6,296 bases of DNA from Micrococcales bacterium. Lineage in GTDB: Bacteria; Actinomycetota; Actinomycetes; Actinomycetales; Dermatophilaceae. The position numbers were made by a program, and so were the translations under genes. The notes beneath the pieces are model-generated. The model did no database searches. It was not told where the DNA came from and saw nothing but the letters and a program-made list of their open reading frames with translations. The DNA lies in contig PMJN01000334.1 in NCBI GenBank assembly GCA_003157445.1, positions 1 to 6,296 of the forward strand. The letters run 5' to 3'. Positions 1 through 6,296 of the stretch are shown here, in pieces; the first letter of the stretch is position 1, and the number at the start of each line of letters is the position of its first letter.

Positions 1-1379
1 ATTGCGGGCATTCCGGGGATCCCGGAACCGCCACCACGACGCATCGAACGCATCATCTTCTGAGCCTGGCCAAAGCGCTCAAGCAGCCCGTTCACCTCAG
101 TGACCGTCACACCCGAGCCTCGGGCGATCCGGGAGCGGCGTGAGCCGTTGATCTGCTTGGGATGGGTGCGCTCAAAGGGGGTCATCGAGCGCACCATGGC
201 CTCGACCCGGTCGAACTCGCTCTCATCCAGGGAGTCGAGCTGTTCACGCATCTGACCCATGCCCGGCATCATCTTGAGCATCGCCTTCAGCGAGCCCATC
301 TTCTTGATGGCCGCCATCTGGTTCAGGAAGTCGTCGAAGGTGAAGTCCTCGTCCTGCATGAACTTGCGGGTCATCTCGGCGGCTTCACCGCTGTCGAAGG
401 CCCTCTCGGCCTGCTCGATCAGGGTCAGCACGTCACCCATGTCAAGGATGCGTGAGGCCATCCTGTCGGGGTGGAAGACCTCGAGGTCGCTGACCGTCTC
501 ACCGGTGGAGGCGAACATGATCGGCCGGCCCGTGACCTTGGCCACAGACAGCGCGGCACCACCGCGAGCATCACCGTCCAGCTTGGTCAGGACCACACCA
601 GTGAAGTCCACGCCCTGCTGGAAGGCCAGTGCGGTCTCCACCGCTGCCTGGCCGATCATGGCGTCGATGACGAACAGAACCTCATCGGGGGAGATCGCGG
701 CCCGGATGTCGGCTGCCTGGGCCATGAGGTTCTCGTCGATGGCCAGGCGACCGGCGGTGTCGACGATGACGACATCGTGCTGTTTGGCCCGAGCCTGCAC
801 GATGCCCGCTGCCGAGACCGCGACCGGGTCACCCGAGGACGTGGTCCCATCACCAGACTCGGCGCCCGCGTCATTACCAGCGACATTGCCGGGCTCGGGC
901 GCGAAGACCGGGACCCCGGCTCGCTGGCCGACGACCTGGAGCTGGGTCACCGCATTGGGCCGCTGAAGGTCAGCTGCAACCAGGATCGGTGTGTGACCCT
1001 GATCCTTGAGCCACTTTGCCAGCTTGCCAGCCAGGGTGGTCTTACCGGATCCCTGCAGACCCGCCAGCATGATCACCGTCGGCGGGTTCTTGGCGAACTC
1101 GATCCTGCGGGTCTGCCCACCCAGGATCGTGACGAGCTCGTCGTTGACGATCTTGACGATCTGCTGGGCCGGGTTTAGCGCGCCGCTGACCTCAGCGCCC
1201 AGGGCACGCTCACGTACGGCGCTGGTGAACTCACGCACTACGGGTAGGGCCACGTCGGCATCGAGCAGCGCGATCCGGATGTCACGGATCGTCGCATTGA
1301 CATCCGATTCGGACAGGCGTCCCTTGCCGCGCAGGTTCTTGAAGGTGGCGGTCAGTCGGTCAGACAGGCTGGTGAACAC
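1..1379 (-). CDS. ffh: Signal recognition particle GTPase Ffh (SRP54), 3' end outside the window
   Basis: Ffh is the protein part of the signal recognition particle. It binds signal sequences of nascent membrane proteins and 4.5S/SRP RNA in the cytoplasm and docks with the receptor FtsY through paired GTPases. The 459 visible residues read MFTSLSDRLTATFKNLRGKG at the start. They cover the N domain (about 1-90), the G domain with P-loop GLQGSGKTT (107-115), DLQRP (137-141), DTAGRL (207-212) and TKLD (265-268), and the M domain (about 310 onward) with its methionine-rich segment and the RNA-binding stretch GSRRSRIARGSGV (412-424). The gene is cut by the left edge near the Gly/Met-rich tail, so few residues are missing. 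The GTG start at 1379-1377 directly follows an in-frame TGA, so it cannot lie further upstream. The only purine-rich candidate ribosome site (GGGAAG, 1398-1393) is 13 bases away, inside glnD, so translation may depend on coupling. Odd points: an insertion of about 15 residues at 166-182, and Ala245 after DAMIGQ where an acidic residue is usual. Confidence 0.97.
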   Translation of the reverse strand, partial: MFTSLSDRLTATFKNLRGKGRLSESDVNATIRDIRIALLDADVALPVVREFTSAVRERALGAEVSGALNPAQQIVKIVNDELVTILGGQTRRIEFAKNPPTVIMLAGLQGSGKTTLAGKLAKWLKDQGHTPILVAADLQRPNAVTQLQVVGQRAGVPVFAPEPGNVAGNDAGAESGDGTTSSGDPVAVSAAGIVQARAKQHDVVIVDTAGRLAIDENLMAQAADIRAAISPDEVLFVIDAMIGQAAVETALAFQQGVDFTGVVLTKLDGDARGGAALSVAKVTGRPIMFASTGETVSDLEVFHPDRMASRILDMGDVLTLIEQAERAFDSGEAAEMTRKFMQDEDFTFDDFLNQMAAIKKMGSLKAMLKMMPGMGQMREQLDSLDESEFDRVEAMVRSMTPFERTHPKQINGSRRSRIARGSGVTVTEVNGLLERFGQAQKMMRSMRRGGGSGIPGMPA

Positions 1380-1388
1380 TCAGCAAGG

Positions 1389-3800
1389 TTATCTTCCCGT
1401 TGGCGGCGGCGAGTCGCATGCGTCCATGAGCATGGAAATTGTCTGGGCGACACGCGCCGGAGACAGGGGCCGTCCCCCGAACTCACTGACATAGAACGTG
1501 TCCAGAGTTTGACCGGCATACGTGGCGATGTAGGCGCTGTGCACGCTCAGACCGGCGCGCGCGAAGGTCATACCAACCTCGTGCAGGAGGGCTGGGCGGT
1601 CCTGAGCCCGGATCTCGATCACCGTCGAGTCCTGCGAGGCATGCGGCACGACCATTGCGCGGGTCTGAGCGCGCGGACCAGTGCCGACCACCTCAGCGGT
1701 CACGAGGCGGCGCCGATCCAGGGCCCGCAACGGTTGACGATCCCCCTGGGCCAGGCTCGCGAGCCCACGTCCGATCGCTGCCGCATCCGGAGCATCCCCG
1801 CCTGGTGAGTCGACCTGCCACTGGTTGACCGCGATGCCTTCCTGAGTGCGCACGCGCGCTGTCCGCACGATGAAGCCGCATGCCGCGAGCAGACCTGCTG
1901 TGTCGCCGAACAAGCCCAGGCGGTCCCGGTCGAAGACGTCGATGCGGTAGGCGCCTCCGATGGCATGAACCACCACGTAAGGCTCCCCCATAGCAACCCC
2001 TGCCACGGCGTCGGGCGCAAGGAGGTCGGGGACCTCCTCAGTCTGAGCGAGCGGACCAGTCTGGGCGAGCGGACCGGCTGCATCGCCCAGAGCCGTGCGT
2101 GCCCCGGCGACGAGTTGGTCCAGCAGTTGGGCTCGCCAGTCGGTCCAGGCAGCAGCGCCCACGGCCCTGGCGTCTGCCTCGGTCAGGGCGCGAAGCAGCT
2201 CAAGGACGTCCCTGCGACCGGCGACCGCTGCGGTCACGGCCGCGAGGGTCTGTGGGTCTTCAGGGTCACGGCGGGTCGCCAGGTCGATCAGCGTCAGGTG
2301 TTCGCGAGTCAGGAGCTCGACAACCTCGACCTCGGACTCCTCCAGGCCAATCCGGGCGGCCACCTTGGCCGCAAGTGGTGCCCCGAGCAGGGAGTGGTCA
2401 TGGGCACCGGCAATCTTGCCGATGTCATGCAGCAGGGCCGCCATCAACAGCAGGTCGGGGCGCTCGACATCGGCCACGAAAGCGGTCGCCTGCACCACAG
2501 TCTCGATCAGGTGCCGATCAACTGTGTGTCGGTGAACAGGGTTGCGCTGTGGTCGGCTCCGGATCTGCGACCACTCTGGCACCCATGAGTCGATTACCCC
2601 GGCAAGGTCCAGCCCCTCCCAGACCGGGATCAGTCCGGGACCCGCGGCAAGCAGGTCGGTGAACAACGACCGGGCCACCGGACTCCACGGCACGCTCAAG
2701 GCCGGCGAGCGCTCAGCCAGGTTCGTCAAGGTCGTCGAGGACAGGGGAAGACCTCGCCGGGCAGCGACAACAGCGGCGCGAAGTACCAGCAGCGGATCAC
2801 GGGCAGGGTCAAGATGGGCCCCCAGCACGACCTCCCCGTCGTGCTCGAAAAGCCCGAAGCCCAACGTCTTCAACACCGGCCGGCGGGGACCGACCCGCAG
2901 GGTACGGGCCCGCTGGGACTGGGCGGCTCGGCGAGCCGTCCCGTCTATCGCATAGCTGACCGTTCGTGCCGCCGTTCCGACCACGGACAACATCGTGTCG
3001 GCGTCGGGCTGACCCAGCAGGGCAGCGACGGCGTCGTGCTCCTGCAGCCCGAGGCGATCGCGACCGCGACCAGTCACCACGTGCAGGGCGTCCCGGGCGT
3101 CCAGCAACGTGCAGTAAGCCGTGTCAACCTGTCCGTGCGGGCGGTCTGCCAGCCACGCGGCGGTCAGCGCACGCAGGACCGACATGTCGCGCAGCCCGCC
3201 GCGTGCCTCCTTCAGGTCTGGTTCGATGCTCTGAGCCAGGTCCCCGTGGCTGCGGTGTCGCGCCTCCAGGGACTCGACCAGCTCCGGCAGTCTGCGACGG
3301 GCATTGGCGCGCCAGTCGTGGCCCAGGGTTGAGCGCGCGGCGGCGACCACTTGCTCGTCGCCGGCCAACAGATCCAGATCCAGCAGTCCGACCGCGGCTG
3401 ACAGATCCGCAGCGGCGACGCTGCGACATTCACCAACGCTCCGCACGGAATGGTCGAGCTTGACGCCGCCATCCCAGATCGGGTACCAGATGCGATCGGC
3501 CAGGGACGTGATCTCCTTCTTGGACATCGAGCGGCCGTCATGCAGCAGCACCAGGTCGAAGTCGCTGAGCGGTCCGGAGTCACCGCGAGCCAGGCTGCCA
3601 ACACAGGCAAGGGCTACCCCGTCCATACGGGCTCCGTAAGTTGCAGTCACCCACAACTCGGTGATCCAGCGCCTGCTCAGCTCCGCCATGGCTGCGCGCC
3701 GCACCTGCCCGGCACCCGGGGCTGTGAAGCCCCGGGTGCCGGCCAGGTCCAGACGTTGCTGGTCCAGGTCCACTCTCTCAGTCTGCCCCAGTCCCATCAT
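1389..3800 (-). CDS. glnD: PII-modifying bifunctional nucleotidyltransferase/removing enzyme GlnD
   Basis: GlnD transfers a nucleotide to Tyr51 of the PII protein when glutamine is low and removes it when glutamine is high. In enterics this is UMP; in characterised actinobacteria (Streptomyces, Corynebacterium, Mycobacterium) it is AMP, so adenylylation is the likelier chemistry here. The 803 residues are full length for the family. An N-terminal nucleotidyltransferase domain has GSLARGDSGPLSDFDL at 68-83 with metal-binding Asp80 and Asp82, followed by LDHSVR (115-120). The HD hydrolase domain has His425, LLHDIGK with His458/Asp459, DHS (468-470) and EHL (500-502). Two C-terminal ACT domains (about 608-665 and 725-785) would sense glutamine. 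The first ATG is chosen because AGGAGA (3814-3809) sits 8 bases upstream; that site overlaps the glnK stop codon and indicates coupling. Odd points: GS replaces the GGYG form common in other GlnDs, a strong inverted repeat lies within codons 18-33, and GPLAQT is tandemly duplicated at 576-587. The HD and transferase residues look intact, so both activities are expected. Confidence 0.96.
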   Translation of the reverse strand: MMGLGQTERVDLDQQRLDLAGTRGFTAPGAGQVRRAAMAELSRRWITELWVTATYGARMDGVALACVGSLARGDSGPLSDFDLVLLHDGRSMSKKEITSLADRIWYPIWDGGVKLDHSVRSVGECRSVAAADLSAAVGLLDLDLLAGDEQVVAAARSTLGHDWRANARRRLPELVESLEARHRSHGDLAQSIEPDLKEARGGLRDMSVLRALTAAWLADRPHGQVDTAYCTLLDARDALHVVTGRGRDRLGLQEHDAVAALLGQPDADTMLSVVGTAARTVSYAIDGTARRAAQSQRARTLRVGPRRPVLKTLGFGLFEHDGEVVLGAHLDPARDPLLVLRAAVVAARRGLPLSSTTLTNLAERSPALSVPWSPVARSLFTDLLAAGPGLIPVWEGLDLAGVIDSWVPEWSQIRSRPQRNPVHRHTVDRHLIETVVQATAFVADVERPDLLLMAALLHDIGKIAGAHDHSLLGAPLAAKVAARIGLEESEVEVVELLTREHLTLIDLATRRDPEDPQTLAAVTAAVAGRRDVLELLRALTEADARAVGAAAWTDWRAQLLDQLVAGARTALGDAAGPLAQTGPLAQTEEVPDLLAPDAVAGVAMGEPYVVVHAIGGAYRIDVFDRDRLGLFGDTAGLLAACGFIVRTARVRTQEGIAVNQWQVDSPGGDAPDAAAIGRGLASLAQGDRQPLRALDRRRLVTAEVVGTGPRAQTRAMVVPHASQDSTVIEIRAQDRPALLHEVGMTFARAGLSVHSAYIATYAGQTLDTFYVSEFGGRPLSPARVAQTISMLMDACDSPPPTGR
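2041..2076 (-). repeat. 18-base tandem duplication in glnD
   Basis: Two adjacent 18-base units (2041-2058 and 2059-2076) differ at only two positions and encode GPLAQT twice (residues 576-587). They sit in a linker between the HD domain and the first ACT domain. It is an in-frame duplication, probably by replication slippage, and leaves the domains intact. Confidence 0.9.
3703..3748 (-). repeat. Long near-perfect inverted repeat (hairpin) within the 5' end of glnD
   Basis: The arms are 14 perfectly complementary bases (3709-3722 and 3729-3742, CCGGCACCCGGGGC and its complement) around a 6-base loop. After one mismatch (3708/3743) the pairing continues for 5 more base pairs (3703-3707 with 3744-3748). 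It begins 52 bases after the first base of the glnD start codon and encodes residues 18-33, rich in Gly, Ala and Pro. There is no T-run after it, so it is not a classical terminator. It could be an RNA stem acting as an attenuator or processing point, or a repetitive palindromic element that inserted in frame; the sequence alone does not decide. Confidence 0.9.
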
Positions 3801-3808
3801 TGATGTGG

Positions 3809-3812
3809 TCTC

Positions 3813-3814
<2 letters not shown>
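3809..3814 (-). promoter_or_regulatory. Ribosome binding site of glnD overlapping the glnK stop codon
   Basis: AGGAGA begins inside the glnK TAG stop codon (3815-3813) and ends 8 bases before the glnD ATG at 3800. This is a strong site at ideal spacing and supports the first of the two tandem ATG codons as the start. Confidence 0.75.
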
Positions 3815-5584
<1,770 letters not shown>

Positions 5585-5589
5585 GAGCA

Positions 5590-5594
5590 TCCCC
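5590..5594 (-). promoter_or_regulatory. Ribosome binding site deciding the amt start
   Basis: GGGGA ends 5 bases before the ATG at 5584-5582. It supports this start over the GTG at 5626, which has no purine-rich site before it, and the ATG at 5590, which touches the G run directly. Confidence 0.6.
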
Positions 5595-5629
5595 AGTCGT
5601 TTGTCATGAAGCAAGGGTGTCGGCACTCG

Positions 5630-5698
5630 GTTTCAGATCGTGTCGTGATTTGTTACAGCCGTGTTAGAAATGGCCTGCCCTGGTAAGCATCGTGTAAC
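5630..5698 (-). promoter_or_regulatory. Candidate GlnR-type operator region upstream of amt
   Basis: Read on the minus strand towards amt, this stretch contains GTTAC-n6-CTTAC (5698-5683). It then has CTAAC-n6-GTAAC (5667-5652), followed by CGACA one 11-base step further (5645) and GAAAC two steps further (5634). GlnR of actinobacteria recognises gTnAc/GaAAc half-sites separated by 6 bases, typically upstream of amtB. The 11-base phasing, the flanking gene and the distance of about 70-115 bases from the amt start fit, but several half-sites are imperfect. The outer GTTACA/TGTAAC copies also form an inverted repeat. I see no convincing -10/-35 pair for amt, which would be normal for an activator-dependent promoter. 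This is an inference. Confidence 0.4.
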
Positions 5699-5743
5699 TC
5701 CAGCCTGACTGTGACCAGGAGATCAGGGCGTCGACCCGTCGCG

Positions 5744-5749
5744 CATAAT
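5744..5749 (+). promoter_or_regulatory. Candidate -10 box for the divergent DUF2236 gene (leaderless)
   Basis: CATAAT differs by one base from TATAAT and ends 6 bases before the ATG at 5756, so transcription would begin at or next to the start codon. No Shine-Dalgarno sequence lies within the usual distance of this ATG; the nearest AGGAG (5717-5721) is about 35 bases away. Leaderless mRNAs are common in actinobacteria. I see no good -35 hexamer at 16-18 bases. Confidence 0.4.
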
Positions 5750-5755
5750 CGATGC

Positions 5756-6296
5756 ATGAGCTTGAACACCTCGCGACTGGTCGGGGTTGCCCGTCCGCTG
5801 CATGAGCGGGTACGACGCAGCGTTGCCATCGCGCTGCGCGAGCGGGTTGGCGGCCAGGACAACGCAGCCAAGGCCGCAGTCATCTGGGACAAACCGGGCG
5901 AGCGCTGGTTCATCCCCGCCGACCCGATCTGGCGGGTGCACGCCGACGCGTCGATGTTCGTGGCAGGAATCCGTGCCCTGCTCCTGCAGTCGCTGCACCC
6001 TATGGCAATGGCGGGGGTGGCCGGACACTCGGGCTACAAAGGCGACCCCTGGGGCCGGTTGCAGCGCACCAGCACCTTTCTGGCGACCACGACCTTCGGC
6101 ACCGCCCAGGACGCCGAGGCCATCATCGAGGCGATCCGGGCGATCCACGAGCGGGTGCGCGGTCGGGCACCAGATGGACGTCCCTATGCCGCCAGCGACC
6201 CTCAGCTTCTCAGATGGGTTCACGTCGCCGAGGCCGACAGCTTCCTGAAGACCTACCAGCGATACGGGCCAACTGCCCTTTCAACTGCCGAAGCGG
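5756..6296 (+). CDS. DUF2236 / MpaB-family oxygenase-like protein, 5' part only
   Basis: The 180 visible residues, open at the right edge, match the DUF2236 family, also called the oxygenase MpaB or latex-clearing-protein-like family. Recognisable blocks are RVHADASMFVAGIRALLLQSLHPMAMAG in two overlapping parts (60-71 and 72-87), DPWGRLQRTSTFLATTTFG (97-115), HERVRG (131-136) and LLRWVHVAEADSFL (151-164). Characterised relatives include haem-dependent latex clearing protein and fungal MpaB, but most actinobacterial members have no known substrate, so none is assigned. Arg101, Thr105 and a downstream His (131 or 156) could correspond to the Arg/Thr/His set reported in Lcp; this is my inference. 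No signal peptide is evident. The ATG at 5756 is chosen because the protein aligns from there and a -10-like box lies just upstream. An in-frame GTG at 5711 would add 15 unconserved-looking residues, and the ATG at 5752 is in another frame. The gene is divergent from amt, and a nitrogen role is not implied. Confidence 0.9.
   Translation, partial: MSLNTSRLVGVARPLHERVRRSVAIALRERVGGQDNAAKAAVIWDKPGERWFIPADPIWRVHADASMFVAGIRALLLQSLHPMAMAGVAGHSGYKGDPWGRLQRTSTFLATTTFGTAQDAEAIIEAIRAIHERVRGRAPDGRPYAASDPQLLRWVHVAEADSFLKTYQRYGPTALSTAEA

Noticed and set aside
162..1178. Overlapping plus-strand open frames (162-455, 259-966, 471-1178)
   Set aside because: They lie antisense to ffh, whose protein is fully recognisable; long shadow frames are expected in G+C-rich coding DNA and their translations are low-complexity.
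1509..3803. Many plus- and minus-strand open frames across glnD (for example 1965-2588, 2095-2535, 2814-3332, 3212-3610)
   Set aside because: All overlap the intact 803-residue GlnD frame and show Arg/Ser/Pro-rich compositions without any domain.
5679..5719. Inverted repeat CCTGGT/ACCAGG in the intergenic region
   Set aside because: Six base pairs separated by 29 bases is expected by chance in this composition.
5653..6248. Open frames 5653-5913 (-), 5723-6223 (-) and 5787-6248 (+) over the DUF2236 gene
   Set aside because: The plus frame starting at 5756 matches a known family throughout and runs off the edge; the others have no recognisable content.

Overview
The window is G+C-rich chromosomal DNA with strong G/C preference at third codon positions. 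It carries a conserved nitrogen-control and protein-targeting cluster in an arrangement I recognise from Actinomycetota (high-GC Gram-positives): amt, glnK, glnD and ffh, all reading on the minus strand. Protein details agree with this. The Ffh has the actinobacterial APEPGN...GDPV segment, the Amt has an actinobacterial-type core and C-terminal tail, and the divergent gene belongs to the DUF2236/MpaB-like oxygenase family, which is frequent in actinobacteria. I cannot name a genus.

Layout, right to left along the minus strand. From about 5584 down to 4148 is amt, an ammonium channel. It overlaps glnK (4151-3813, a PII signal protein) by 4 bases. GlnK is followed after 12 bases by glnD (3800-1389, the PII-modifying enzyme). 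After another 9 bases comes ffh (1379 to beyond the left edge, the signal recognition particle GTPase). The tight spacing, one stop/start overlap and a Shine-Dalgarno that overlaps the glnK stop codon all point to one transcript. On the plus strand, from 5756 to beyond the right edge, is the start of a divergently transcribed DUF2236/MpaB-like gene. The 171 bases between amt and this gene hold several 5-base half-sites spaced 11 bases apart, which resemble GlnR operators. They also hold a TATAAT-like -10 box placed so that the divergent mRNA would probably be leaderless.

How the genes work together (family knowledge). Amt admits ammonium. GlnK senses 2-oxoglutarate, ATP and ADP and binds Amt to close it when nitrogen is plentiful. 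GlnD adds or removes a nucleotide on GlnK Tyr51 according to glutamine level; in characterised actinobacteria this is an adenylyl group. Ffh has no direct nitrogen role and probably shares the transcript by conserved gene order.

I did not find an undescribed system here. The most unusual sequence signal is a near-perfect 20-base-arm inverted repeat inside the 5' coding part of glnD. Smaller oddities are an approximately 15-residue insertion in the Ffh GTPase domain, an 18-base tandem duplication in glnD, and a repeat-like external loop in Amt.
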